DNA of 64,000 nucleotides from Dendrolimus kikuchii (taxonomy: Eukaryota; Arthropoda; Insecta; Lepidoptera; Lasiocampidae), in the NCBI GenBank assembly GCA_019925095.2, contig CM034392.1, positions 15,014,387-15,078,386 on the forward strand, in the 5' to 3' direction. Shown here one piece after another: positions 43,801 to 55,385 of this stretch; within the stretch, counting starts at the first letter, position 1, and every line of letters starts with the position of its first letter. The notes beneath the pieces were generated by a model. That model saw only the letters and a program-made list of their open reading frames with translations. It made no database searches and was not told the origin of the DNA. A program made the translations under genes and the position numbers.

Positions 43801-45101
43801 TTCTTTTTCAAATAAGTAAAAATAGAAAAAGTATAAATTATTTATTTGCATAACAATTAGTTGATTCAGATTCAATTGATACTAAAACGATGGTTTACGT
43901 TCTTTTCCGAATGCTTTGTTAGTTTATATTCCGGGAACCCCGCGAAAACTTCCTTGGAGTGGTTTAAAGTCGTTATACTGCATAAAAATTGGCTGATTCC
44001 GATACGATTTCACCAGAACGTTAGATTAAGCTTTTTTCAATGACTGGGGTATATTATATATATGTATAGTATGATCTCAGTATAGATCATGAGAATTCAT
44101 ATACGTATTAGACATTAAAATAGTATCCAAGAAACATCAATTATTCATTGCTGATAAAAAAAGGTTTATCTCGAATTCTAAATTTCTTATGTATTGAAAC
44201 TCTTTAGTAGATATTTCAACAAACTCACATATACGAAAAAACTCACATATACATAGTGTATTATGTCAAATGAAATGTTAAAATTAAGTTAATATTGTAA
44301 AATAGCTTTGTCTGTACATTGAAGCTATTAAAAAAACCAATTGGGATCCAATTGTTTGATTGATGGAAAATTGAAACAATTAATGTTTTTTTTTTCATAA
44401 ATATGTTAATTTCTATGAGGTTTTCACTATTATACAGACATTTTTTACTTAAATGCTGAAAAAGCTAATATCATGGGAATTCTAGTGTAATTTTTCAGGA
44501 AACCGGATTCACTTTTTCATGTTTTTACTCCTATACTTTAGTGACGGAAAGTTCCAAAATTTTCTTGGGAATAATGCGCCTAGATATAGCATGAAAACTA
44601 TTCGTGTTACTCTTATTACAGCATAGTTTAATACTTTATGACATTTTTATACATGACCATATTGGGACTCTTGAGATTTCCCGGGATTTCCTTCCACTTC
44701 CAAACCACTAGATCAACTTTGACGCAATGTTCGCAAATCACAAGACACTGTCTGTAATTATTAGAAATCCTTAGTGAAGAAACATCTGTAGTTGAATAAG
44801 TCTTTAGTAAATTACAAATATCGGGAGTTTATGAATATATCCAGGATTCATGTATTGTCATATTAAATATTTATTCAATTTTACATATTGATAAAATAAC
44901 TTTAATCTTTGCTATCTAAGTAATGAAAATGAAGTCGAAGGCCAATACTAGTTACGTTATAAAAATGAAAAAGATTTTTATAACAGTAATAATACTATTG
45001 GAATTTTGATTTAGTATGAAATCATCTCGATTTGACACTAATCACATTTAGAATAGAGTTCATTTTTCTAGTGTGTCTCTTTGTTTTGGCGACTTGAATG
45101 T

Positions 45102-45289
45102 TGTCTATTACTACTCATTTATTTCAAACTACAATGGGCCATAAGAAAAGTGAGCATGATGAAACTATCGTACAATTATTTTTTGAGAATTTTATCCGTG
45201 TTCGGCTAATACATTTATTAGTACAATCGGTTTAAATGTTCATGATTCATAATATTTTTTCGAAAATTATAAATATAGATAAATTACAC
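45102..45289. other. AT-rich stretch, nothing recognised
   Basis: No element recognised. Confidence 0.4.
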
Positions 45290-45400
45290 TATTGTACACC
45301 ATTACAGAAAACTTACGAACTAGTATTATTTTAATTGTGTAGTACAAAGGGCGGTCTTATTGCTAAAAAGCTCTTCCAGACAACACGTGGCACGAATATT
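45290..45400 (-). repeat. RTE/SINE-type 3' end, inverted relative to 30419
   Basis: The minus-strand reading has CGCCCTTTGTACTACACAAT, then CTAGTTCGTAAGTTTTCTGT and TGTACAATAGTG, matching 30460-30525. The AATAAA is decayed. Confidence 0.6.
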
Positions 45401-45904
45401 GCTGATTAGGAATGGCGATGGTGGTATACATAATTATTGTACGATTACTTAGATTATAAAACAATGAATTAAATGTATCCTAACCAAATCTAATTCATAA
45501 CATTAGATACATATCAATTACACCTATTAGAATACCAATAAATAAAAAATAAGACTTCAAAATCCTACATTTTTTTTAATGTTTAAGGCTTGGCAACTAG
45601 GCCTTTAAGCCAGGCGCAGTTGTATTGTAGGCTACAATCCACACCATTCAACGGAGTTCTTGTGAAAACTCAAAAGGCCACATTTGACTATACAGTTCAC
45701 ATTTCTCACAAAACACATAATTACTACTCAAAAACTATAAATATCCTACAACTATTGTTCATTTTAGAGTAATTTTATACATTTTTAGAAAATAAAACTG
45801 CACAGCACAACATCTCCTTTCAGTTCCCGCCAAAAACTCCTCAAAATCCTACATGAGTAGAAGATACACAGAGTATCTACATTAATATAATAGGAGACTG
45901 GGGC
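45401..45904. other. Unassigned stretch
   Basis: AT-rich, with only a 60-codon frame at 45590-45772 lacking any family resemblance. Confidence 0.4.
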
Positions 45905-46122
45905 TTCGTTCCACATGAGCCTCACAACGACCACACTCCACGACCGCGATTTTTCCCGCTCCCCTTGCTTGCGAGCGTTACAATCGTAAATTCAAGTGGA
46001 ACGGATTATTCGACCCACCTCTTGACATGGGCCGTTGTGAGCGCTGCGTAATTGAAAATTATGACGGCATTAGTGACATTTTCCCGGCGAACATAACGAC
46101 CGTGTGATCGCTATGTGGAACG
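45905..46122. mobile_element. Candidate MITE with imperfect terminal inverted repeats
   Basis: The left end CGTTCCACATGAGC and right end (inverted) CGTTCCACATAGCG share 11 outer bases. An inner pair CTCACAACG/CGTTGTGAG lies at about 45921 and 46032. GC-richer than its surroundings. No target duplication recognised. Confidence 0.4.
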
Positions 46123-46989
46123 GCTGAAGGAACATCTTGAACTTTGTGAACTACAACGCGCCCTCAAATTGTACGAACGTCATATTTCTCGCACTTTTTG
46201 ACGTTTTATTATTTGACACAAATTTTCTAAACCAAATCAGACAAAAAATTAAACTTTTAACAAGTTTTTTTTTTTGGTGAATTGGTATAAAAAAATACTT
46301 ATTTTATAATAAAAGTCTCAAAATGCCTAATCGGCTCGTCAAGTAATGAAATTTGTTACTGTGTTCCTTGGACCACAAATCACTATAACAAGCCGAGCAA
46401 ACGTGGCCAACCGTGCACCTTGGTTTATTAGGCTCAGTATTATACTTATCTTAAGGGATTATAACTAGAATATCTTATAAAAAATGTTAATATATTAGAT
46501 TTGATTAACGTTACATTTCTGCGCTGTAGGTTTTTTACTCAACGAACAGATATCTTCTTCAGTCCTTAACAAATCGTGCGAAACTCAAGAAAGTTTGACG
46601 CATTTTATTATATACGTCCTGCTAATTAATTGATTTTATTCGACTTGTGTTAAAAACTCTTTAACACATTAGAAAAGGCACACCTATCCATTACAGTTAA
46701 CTTGCAAATTGTGATCATAAATATAGCACATTCTTTTATCCATTCTAGATATTTATGTGTATTTATTTATACGCGTAGGTGGTAAAAAGTGGAACTGATA
46801 TAATAAAATTTGAATTAACTAGAAAAACATATTTTTTTTAAAAACTATAAACAAGTTTTATGCTTCAATTGAATAAATAAATTTTATAATCGATAGAAAT
46901 CGATTAATCTTTAGATAATAACAATAGTTTTTATTTTACCTATTTCAATAAAATATATATTTACCAATATATAGGTACCATAATTATTG
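46123..46989. other. AT-rich stretch, nothing recognised
   Basis: No frame or repeat ends. Confidence 0.4.
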
Positions 46990-47050
46990 TAACACATGTT
47001 GTGATTTAAAGAGAAGAAGCGGCGCAAGAAACTCTTCATCAATATGCCTA
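46990..47050. repeat. Repeat shared with 16365-16430
   Basis: ACATGTTGTGATTTAAAGAG, then AAGAAGCGGCGCAAGAAACT. About 60 bp of similarity. Confidence 0.5.
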
Positions 47051-49690
47051 AAAAATTCGTTTTATTATGTGTACCTACTAGTAGCGAAACCTTAAGAAAA
47101 TACTACAGGAATTTATGTTAAATATTTGTTACTATCATTAAAATACGTTGCAGGATTTAGAATATATGAATACAAACTGCAAATCCCACGCAACTGAATT
47201 GATAGCCAATAGTAGGTAATAAAACTCTTATTATATCCCACCAATCAGAGAGAATCTTTAGTTATATGAATATTTTGCTTGTATAAATTATAATAATTGT
47301 AATCTCGCGTTACGTAAACGTTTTACAGACAATAATTAGTCATTTGTGGGACTCAAAATACAAGATAAGTTTTAATAGCTTTCACGTAACGAGATTAATT
47401 TTGCTTCTATTTCCTCGAAACTAAATATCTTATAATACATTATCTTACAAACTGCTGTTGTTATTCAGTACTAAGCCAATAAACTCGTACATGTTATAAT
47501 GGCGTAATTTTATTCGTATGTAAATCGCAGTCTACGATCGTATGGTTTTTTAAAATACACAGCTTCTCATTCGTAGTTGCAAAGCGTTCTGCTTAAAAAT
47601 GCTAAGGATTTTCCCTGGCCAAATGAGAGCACTATCTGTTTGAGCTATTCCCAGGCTACATAAACAAATTCTGATCACAGCAACAACGGCGCGGCGCGCA
47701 GGCGTCGCTCCACGGTGACTTAACACATTCATTGCGGCACTAGATGTACAGAACTTTGTCGTGTAGGCTCCATGACCTCTATGCTGCTCACGTTCAATTA
47801 CTAGGGCGCATTTTAGATGCTATTTGGCAGAATGAAATCATTGTATAAACTTTTCCGTATCCGATCATAATCTTACCCATTTAGACCAACAAGAAACGAT
47901 TTTATACTTACAATTTACATACAGTAGATTTTAAATATTTATTCACTAATCATGAAAACGAATTCCTGTAATCATTTTTTCCTTCAAGTGCACTATGTTA
48001 CAATAAAACTCTTTCAATCGAATGCTTCGAATTTGTCCCAATTATAATGAACTCACAAAAAAATAATCAATGATCTATACATCTTCAACAAGCGCATGTA
48101 TAAACATACTAAGCTAATAAACGACTTATCCGTTAATTGTAGTGTCTTTTATATATTATATTATTTATTCATATTTACTTAAAACTGTAATCAAAGACCG
48201 TTAAACAAGCCACTTTATAACGATGTGGTACAATTGTGTGGTTTTATCAATTTATAATCTACTCTAATATTATGAAGTTTTTATTTAGTTGTTAATTATT
48301 ATATCTACTTTGTACTCAAAAAGAGTAGTAAAGTTGTAGACGCTTGACCTTTGAAAAGACTTCACGTCTCTCTTCGTTTTCTACCGTCTGTAAAATGGAG
48401 AGTGTTCCGAGAAACTTCAATATTGTGCCGTTCCGCGTTCGCCTCTTTCTACAATCGCAAGTCTCGCCATCGACTGGGTGATCAAAAATCACAAAAATGT
48501 TTCTCTCGCACACTCTATAAGATTTAAGATAGCTCCCGGCTGAAGTTTTGGACAGTATTATGATGAGTTTTTTTTTTAAGTGATATAAAATGACTCAAAA
48601 CCGAAAACACGTTGTTAACACCTCTGATGTTGTAAATGGCTATTGGTGAATATAACCATGAATATTGCAACATGTGGTCCTTTAGCCTGCGATCTCATCT
48701 CCAGTAATAATAAGATTAATTTATGCTCTCATGGAGGTGCAACCTAGTACATCCTTTCATGTTTCAACAACGAAATTAAGTAATAACAGTAAGCAAGTAT
48801 GCAGGAGTTGAGAATTACTAATTAAAAATATTTCATCGCTTACTTGTGAGTATATGTTCACAAACAATCACAGATTTAGATCTATTTTGTAATAAGCTCT
48901 GTGATTATTGCAGCTTGAATTCAATGATGTAAGTGGGATATACTTTAATTTATGATTATCTGCAACAGAAGACACATTAATTACCTAAAATATTAATTAA
49001 AAGCTGCCTATGGTATTAGAAATGGCACAGGAAATGTATATTATTTGTCACAGGCGTTGACATAACAAATCTGAAGCAAACTATGCGAATTTGAAAATAT
49101 AATTGCCGTGAGCAACATGAGGTAACTGAAAACCATTTTGATAATATAATTAACGTACCAATTAAATTTCCTTTAAACTTACAATATGAAAAAATATTGG
49201 TATGAACTACGTTTTATAAAAATATAATTTAAAACAAAACACGGAAATTGAAATTTATTGATTAGTTTTTATCGTTCTCTTTTATCTCGGGTACTTGCTA
49301 CTTAGGTTCATATTAGAAAACCCATTTACATAAAATGACGCTCGAAACTTTCGACGGGAGCTGAGAAGAATCTTATACTCGAAAAATACTGAATTTGGAC
49401 TGATTACCATCTCATGTCGGTTTACAGATGAGTCTTGTCTAGAATACAGGCATTAATTTATATGTGAGTTTGAACAAAAACATCATCATCGTCTCAATGT
49501 AACCGGGATTTAACACTGGAATGACTCTCAGTGTTAAATCTCGCATATATGTGGAGCGTTCACTTCCCTATTAGGTTTAAAAAAACGTATTTAGTACATT
49601 TTTAATGTTTTGTGTATAAATAACATTTTTTTAATTTCGTAACGTTAATAACTATATATGCTAAACAGAATATCATAAACGACCTTTTAT
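47051..49690. other. Long unassigned stretch
   Basis: About 2.6 kb, mostly AT-rich and apparently single-copy. Two minus-strand frames have some protein-like character but no family: 47732-47550 (MNVLSHRGATPARRAVVAVI, with a hydrophobic run after a basic start) and 48513-48316 (FVIFDHPVDGETCDCRKRRT). A 12-bp hairpin (GATTTAACACTG, loop 10) lies near 49508-49541. Confidence 0.35.
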
Positions 49691-49998
49691 CTGTGCAGAA
49701 ACGGAGAAAGAATACAATTTTCTGCGGCCGGGCGGCCTGTCGTAAGAGACGACAAAACAACCCACAGCCAGGTGGTAGGGCATTTGCCCGACTGGATGGC
49801 TACCACCCCTGGTCTAGAATATGTCGTCATAACAACCTTGAGTTGTGTTCCGGCATTAGTGACCAGATTCCAGTCTCCCTTAAGAGAGCAGCAGCGCATT
49901 TGTAGCACCTTTGGTGTTGCAAATGTCCATAGGCGATGGTAACCGCTTTCCATCAAGTGGGCCGTCTGCCTGTCTGCTGAACTCCTGCAAAAAAAAAA
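49691..49998 (+). mobile_element. CR1/SINE-type retroposon, best full copy (plus)
   Basis: It starts TCTGTGCAGAAACGGAG, then AACAACCCACAGCCAGGTGG, GGATGGCTACCACCCCTGGT, AACCTTGAGTTGTGTTCCGG, GGTAACCGCTTTCCATCAAG and CTGTCTGCTGAACTCCTGC. Ends in an A run (49987-49998). About 300 bp, no promoter boxes seen. Reference copy for the family found at 12893, 19373, 28020, 31247, 31665, 37181, 52825 and 61995. Confidence 0.8.
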
Positions 49999-50319
49999 AC
50001 GACCTTAACGTTCAGATAATTTGCTTTCCTAACGTACTTCACGACGTACAGCCACTACTTCATGGAACTGCAGGTCGAAATCCGTGGCGCTTGTATATCG
50101 AGGCTCTTCTTATCAAGCAACATGTCTAATCACATAAAGTAGCTAAACAATTGCAGATAAGATAATTTTTTTGATGTTCACTTATTTATTTGAATACATT
50201 GGAAACAATATTAACGGCTTATACTAAGATCCTATCATAACAGGAGGACAACAATTCCTAATATATGGCTGAAATATTGTTAACGAATATCCCATGTAAG
50301 TTCAACAGACTATCTGGTG
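49999..50319. other. Unassigned stretch
   Basis: Nothing recognised. Confidence 0.4.
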
Positions 50320-50590
50320 ATATCGGCGAGAAGGCAAGATTCAGGCGCCGACCATAACGGTATCCCGCTGGCGGCTCTGCACACAAATTAATGGTTGCCG
50401 CTCAAGGCCGCCTACAAGTAATCGACATAGATACATCAGTTTGTCGATTATGAGAACAAGGCGCCTTCCAAGTGATGGTCAAAAATGAGGGCGAGAAAGC
50501 GGTCTTAACGCAAGCACTCGCGGACACCGCCAATGGCGATTCTCCCGTTGCGCCTGCTGTGGCCGCCGCCGCTCCGTTACTAAAATGAAA
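50320..50590. other. GC-rich island, possible exon (unrecognised)
   Basis: The plus strand from about 50452 reads EQGAFQVMVKNEGEKAVLTQ, then ALADTANGDSPVAPAVAAAA and PLLK, with a stop at about 50585. The opposite strand also has a 104-codon frame (50716-50402). Alanine-rich, third positions GC-rich. Coding strand and function are unknown; a regulatory element is equally possible. Confidence 0.2.
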
Positions 50591-51154
50591 GTGTGCGCGA
50601 TACCATACACTGATTGTTGATGACGGCCAAAATCTAATTAAGCTTTTTACGTACTGGTAAAATAAAAAAGTGGCTTTATTAATCATTGCGATGCACTCCT
50701 GATCCGGCGAAGACATATTACTTAATGGCGAAAAACCCGTGTTACATACACGAGTTTTTCGCCCTAAATAACGTCACAAGTAAAATTATGGAATTTATGT
50801 ACTTGACGGAAAATGTATTCATTCTTGTCGAACGAATGAGAAGTAAATATTAAAAATTTCTCAAATTTCTTCGCCCTTCTGTCTTTATTACCTTTAATAA
50901 ACCAAAACCAACGCATTCATATTCACCCTGGATTCTATTTTGAACATTATAAACGTATTGTACATTAAAGTATCAATAACTGCAACCTTAAACTTATGTC
51001 CATATTTATCGTCATTTATGATTAATATGTTATGACGATGATCATCAGAAAAAGCTTATAGAAACTTAGTGTAATAAAAAACGATAGTTCATTGAAATTG
51101 GATTGTCTCATTATATTTTGGTAATACATAAATGCATAATCCCTATTAATAATA
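50591..51154. other. AT-rich stretch, nothing recognised
   Basis: Nothing recognised. Confidence 0.4.
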
Positions 51155-52710
51155 TTATAAATGCGAAAGTAACTCTGTCTGTCTGTTCCATTTTCACGTA
51201 AAAACTACTGGACCGGTTAGGCTGAAACTCAGTATATATATATATATATATATATTTTCGATGCCGAGAATGAACATAGGATACTTTTTATCCCGGAAAA
51301 TGGGATAGTTTCCAGAATAAAAGTATATTTGTCTCTCTGTTTGTTATCCTTTTATGGAAAGACTATTAGACCGATTTCGCTGATACTCGGTACATATGTA
51401 ATTTGAATACCGAGGGTGGCCAAGGGATACTTTTCATCCCGGATACTGGGATAGATTTTGGGCTAGATTTACGTAAAGTTTATCTCGGAAACTAGGATAG
51501 GTTTTTTATTTGTGGATAGCCATTTTCATTTTGTTTATTTTGGTCAATTTGGTCGTTTAGGTAGTTTTGGTTGGTAGTTTTGCTATTTTCGGTAGTTTAT
51601 GCTGGTACTTTTGGTAGTTTCGGTTGTTTTGGTAGTTGTGGTAGTTTTGGTAGCTGAAGTAGTTTTGGTAGTTGTGGTAGTTTTGTTTTGAAGAGTTGGT
51701 AGTTTCGGTAGATTTGGTAGTTGTGGTAATTTTGGTTTGTAGATTTGGTAGTTGTGGTAGTTTTGGTAGTAGTGGTAGTATTGGTAGTTGTGGTAGTTTT
51801 GGTTTGTAGATTTGGTAGTTATGGTAGTTTTGGTTGGTAGATTCGGTTATTTTGGTAGTTGTGGTAGTTTTGGTTTGTAGATTTGGTAGTTTTGATAGTT
51901 TTGGTTGATCGATTTGGTATATTCAGTTGTTTTGGTCGTTGCGGTAGTTTTGTTAGTTTTCGTAGTTGTGGTAGTTTTGGTAGTTGTGGTAGTTTTGGTT
52001 TGTAGATTTGGTAGCTATGGTAGTTTTGGTTGGTAGATTCGGTGATTTTGGTAGTTGTGGTAGTTTTGGTTTGTAGATTTGGTAGTTTTGATAGTTTTGG
52101 TTGATCGATTTGGTATATTCAGTTGTTTTGGTCGTTGCGGTAGTTTTGATAGTTGTGGTAGTTGTGGTAGTTTTGGTAGTTTTGGTAGTTGTGGTAGTTT
52201 TGTTAATTGTGGTGGTTTCGGTAGTTGTGGTAGTTTTGATTGGTAGATTTGGTAATTGTGATAGTTTAGGTAGTTGTGGTAGTTTTGGTTGGTGGATTTG
52301 GTAGTTTTGGTTGGTAGATTTGGTAGTTTCGGCAGTTTTAGTACGTTTAGTAGTTTTGGTCGTTTGTGTAGTTTACACAATATTTAGTTATATAAATAAA
52401 ACTTGAACGGGTTGAAATAGGGTATTAAAGGGAAACCAATCATTTATCAAGTTTATAGATATAAAAATTCATAATCTTTAAAAAAATGCGACTTTCACTC
52501 GATCTGTCTGTCTGAATACCGAAAATGGACATAGATACTTTCATCCCGGTAGATGGGATAGTTTGCGATATAAAATGAAGTAAATCTTCCGAGGGCAAAT
52601 AGCACCAACATAAAAATACAATACAATATATCCTGTATTAACGCCTGCTCTTAAAACAAGAGATACGCATTAGAGTTTGACGCGCGACGGAGCCGCGGGG
52701 TAAACTCTAG
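51155..52710 (+). mobile_element. Helitron/MITE-like element carrying a minisatellite
   Basis: The left part is ATAATATTATAAATGCGAAA, then a TCTGTCTGTCTGTTCC run and ACTACTGGACCGGTTAG, the usual head of lepidopteran repeats with GTCT microsatellites. Two diverged units contain CTTTTTATCCCGGAAAATGG. After the minisatellite (51520-52360) a third unit follows (TTTCATCCCGGTAGATGGGA). The right end is GACGGAGCCGCGGGGTAAAC, then TCTAG, with T at 52711. A (TA)n of about 25 bp lies at 51232-51255. Confidence 0.6.
51520..52360. repeat. GGTAGTTKTGGT minisatellite with 196-bp higher-order repeat
   Basis: About 840 bp built from variants of GGTAGTTTTGGT and GGTAGTTGTGGT with spacers such as TTGTAGATTT. 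51797-51956 and 51993-52152 are nearly identical (a few substitutions), giving a 196-bp higher-order period. The minus strand is open for 121 codons (52380-52015) in leucine/proline/lysine/asparagine repeats; this is a by-product of the repeat, not a gene. Confidence 0.9.
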
Positions 52711-52824
52711 TAATATAATATAATGCATTAACAACTTTAAGTTACTCAAATTTATTCTATAGCCGCTATACTCAACTTGGCATACTACATAGTTGTATAA
52801 TATAACGGATTTACAGGAGTATAT

Positions 52825-52920
52825 ACCACTTCTAGTGTTGCAACAGTCCATAGACGACGATAACCCCTTCCCATCAGGTGACCTGCAAGTTTGTTTGTTG
52901 TACTCTAACACATAAAAAAC
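52825..52920 (+). repeat. CR1/SINE-type tail fragment
   Basis: GTGTTGCAACAGTCCATAGA, then CCCTTCCCATCAGGTGACCT and an A-rich end. Confidence 0.5.
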
Positions 52921-53959
52921 ACCTAAATAAAGTTGCGGCCTCGGCACCTTACGTACGTCTATGTAACCCTTATAAAAAAGGGTAGAATATGGCTGTTCTA
53001 TATTCAATAATTTCAAAATTTTGAAAAACGAATATGTGATAACCATTGCAATGCAATCAAACATCTGAAAGTTTTAAAACAAACCCTTTTTCACTTTTAA
53101 CCCGGGATATTGAACACTACATCGAGCTATTCATAAAAAACAAAACACTTTGTTTCTCTCGTGATTATTATACTCTAGCAAAAAAATAAAGTAGGAAAAA
53201 CTAGGCTTTTCTATAACAATTTGTAAATGTATTGTACATATAGATTTATATCAAATAGATACCTACTATCAAACTCTCACGACTTACGTGAAAGAAGAAT
53301 TGAAACCGTACCAGAAAGACTTATAGGTAAACTTCGCTGAGAGTAACCGGACAACTAATTAAAAACATTTATCATTGAATGAGATATATGGACCATAGTT
53401 CGGAGCTCCATTCACTATTTCGATGTCATTAAATCGAATGTGTCGAGCACAAAGGTGATAGCAACGGTGGAAGTCGGTCTGGGTGCTCAGTTTTTTCACC
53501 GTTGTACTGTTAGCCGAGTTTCGGCCGCCCCGGCAGCGGCTAACCTTGATACTTTCAGTTACGTCGTCTAAAGTCTATTTCGCACTCCTCTTGTTACCAC
53601 TGTCATCTTATTGTGGCCGAATTGACTGACAAAAAATATCAATCAAAATTCTAGCACAAAAGCCCGCGGCACTACTAGCGCTGTCTCTTGAGCGACGGAT
53701 AAACAACAAATACTAAAGCATTCTAACAACGTCGTTTTTCTAATGCCTTTTATGGGTCGTGATCTCTATAATTTTTGTACAGCGCCAGAATTTTATTTGA
53801 GTTGATTTAATTTCATTATTGTTCATTCGCTCATAAGTTCCCAGACATTAACTTACATAGCATAAACATTACGTAATAGCATTCACTCTATTTAGTGAAG
53901 GTGAAAAGTGAATACTACAATCGTTATAAAATAGTTTTTAGATTATTCTGCGATCATAA
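52921..53959. other. Unassigned; a GC-richer patch at 53430-53700
   Basis: Contains GTTAGCCG...CGGCTAAC inverted arms (about 53510-53545) and a unique-looking GC-richer patch, with no convincing frame. Confidence 0.35.
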
Positions 53960-54260
53960 GAACTATGAAGTAAGAAACGAGCTGTAACGCGCGACGTGCA
54001 AGTTCAGTGACTCCGCCTTCCCTTCGGGATTGGCAAGAAGCTGTTCGCGCACTCCCGGAACCTGTTTGCGCATCCCAATAAAGTCCACGCGGCGATTTCG
54101 GTCGCCAATTAGACGTACCTGCATCCACGCCGGATGAGGTATGTGAATTTGGATGCATGGCCACCATCGCAATTTTTCTCTGTTACATAACAATTAAGCA
54201 GTGAGCTGGAGCTTAACGCGACGCGGGCGCCCGGCGCACGGGGTCATTGGCAACGCGGCC
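53960..54260 (-). other. GC-rich island, possible exon (unrecognised)
   Basis: The minus frame from ATG at about 54118 reads MQVRLIGDRNRRVDFIGMRK, then QVPGVREQLLANPEGKAESL and NLHVARYS, with a stop at 53963. An alternative frame has MVAMHPNSHTSSGVDAG ending at a donor-like GTACGT. The patch is GC-rich against AT-rich flanks and shows no repeat ends. Function unknown. Confidence 0.2.
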
Positions 54261-55138
54261 AAGAGCTGCCAGTTTAGGTTCAAGGGTACTTGAGACAAGC
54301 CTACATGCCAAACTATTAAAACAATCAAATTTTGCATGGTTCTATTCTCAATTACCGTTACTTGTTTTTATTTGAAGCGATTTGTAACATAAATATTTGA
54401 TATAGTTATTAATATCGTTACTTAAACTATAGTCACAGCCTCAATAAATCTGTATAAACTTTTTCACATTTTATACAATATTCGATGAGAAGGTAATTAT
54501 CATCGCTCTTATTATAAGTAAACTGTCATATATCAAGTATGACATATGAAAGTGTAAAAATACAACACTCTAAATTGACCGTGCAATTGATTGAGTGAAA
54601 TCACTAAACGTGGGCCTTGCGACGCATATCGAGTTCTCCACTCTCTAGTCGACCTAAGTACAATATTGAAATTTACATGTGTAAAATTTTAATAAATGAA
54701 AATTCAATAAATATAATTGTATACGTTAGAAGTTAAAAAAGATTATTAATGGGTACTACTCATTACGAGATATACAGGATTGGCATACTATGACGACCGT
54801 ACTATGTAGATATACATATGTATATTTCTGTCTATTTCTAAAAAACTCACGTCCAATTATTTAAAATAATCGATAGTCTATGTTATCCTGCCATTAAATA
54901 TTTATATCGACGATTAAAATTTAATTTTAAAGTTATAACCGACCGCTCTTTTTGATTGTCCATAAAATTCAAAATTACCAAAACGGTAACATTATGCAGA
55001 TTAAAATAATTTTTCTTAGGTTCATTTCTGAACTTGGATTTTATAGGCAATAAGCAATTGAGTTCGTCAAAAACACAGAATTGAGCGTGTATGCACGTCA
55101 ACACGTCCGTTAACTTTGTATATAGGTATATCTATGCA
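54261..55138. other. AT-rich stretch, nothing recognised
   Basis: Only short AT-rich frames. Confidence 0.4.
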
Positions 55139-55385
55139 CTAGCTTCTGCCCGAAACTTCGTCCGCGTGGAATAGTATTTAAAAAAAACCTCGATTTTGAA
55201 ACATTCTTCATTGGTGCTCCGCTTCTATTGTTCTTAGCGTGATGATATATAGCCTACAGCCTTCGTCGATAAATAGGCTACCTAACACTGAAAGAATCTT
55301 TCAAATCAGACCAGTAGTTTCTGAGATTAGCGCGTTCAAGCAAACAAACCCACAAACTCTTCTGCTTTATATATTAAGTATAAGA
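55139..55385 (-). mobile_element. Non-autonomous Helitron (Lep1-like), 247 bp
   Basis: Plus reading starts CTAGCTTCTGCCCG and ends TTAAGTATAAGA, with A (55138) and T (55386) outside. Same family as the copy nested at 32505-32748. Confidence 0.85.

Larger units (their letters stand above)
42205..45101. mobile_element. 2.9-kb segment bounded by 100-bp inverted repeats
   Basis: 42205-42304 and 45002-45101 are reverse complements with one mismatch in 100 bp (outer end ACATTCAAGTCGCCAAAACA). No clear target duplication (flanks TGGG and TGTC). No open frame above 60 codons inside. The interior holds Helitron-like repeats (43215-43800, 44280-44400) and a 20-bp palindrome. It is either a non-autonomous DNA transposon with long terminal repeats or an inverted segmental duplication. 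Confidence 0.65.

Noticed and set aside
42069..45907. 19-bp direct repeat ACATTAATATAATAGGAGA near both ends of the 100-bp inverted-repeat segment
   Set aside because: It lies 118 bp outside one arm and about 790 bp outside the other, so it is not a target duplication; AT-rich chance or an unrelated repeat end is more likely.
47550..47732. Minus-strand 60-codon frame with a signal-peptide-like start
   Set aside because: No acceptor, donor or homologous motif could be tied to it; too short to support a gene call.
49508..49541. Hairpin considered as a microRNA precursor
   Set aside because: Only 12 paired bases, too short for a precursor, with no supporting flanking structure.
51520..52360. 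CRISPR-like repeated array
   Set aside because: Units are 12-bp variants without constant repeats and unique spacers, in an animal genome; it is a minisatellite.
52015..52380. 121-codon minus-strand frame rich in leucine, proline, lysine and asparagine
   Set aside because: It is the translation of the 12-bp minisatellite; the repeat has no stop in this frame by composition, and the other strand is open as well.
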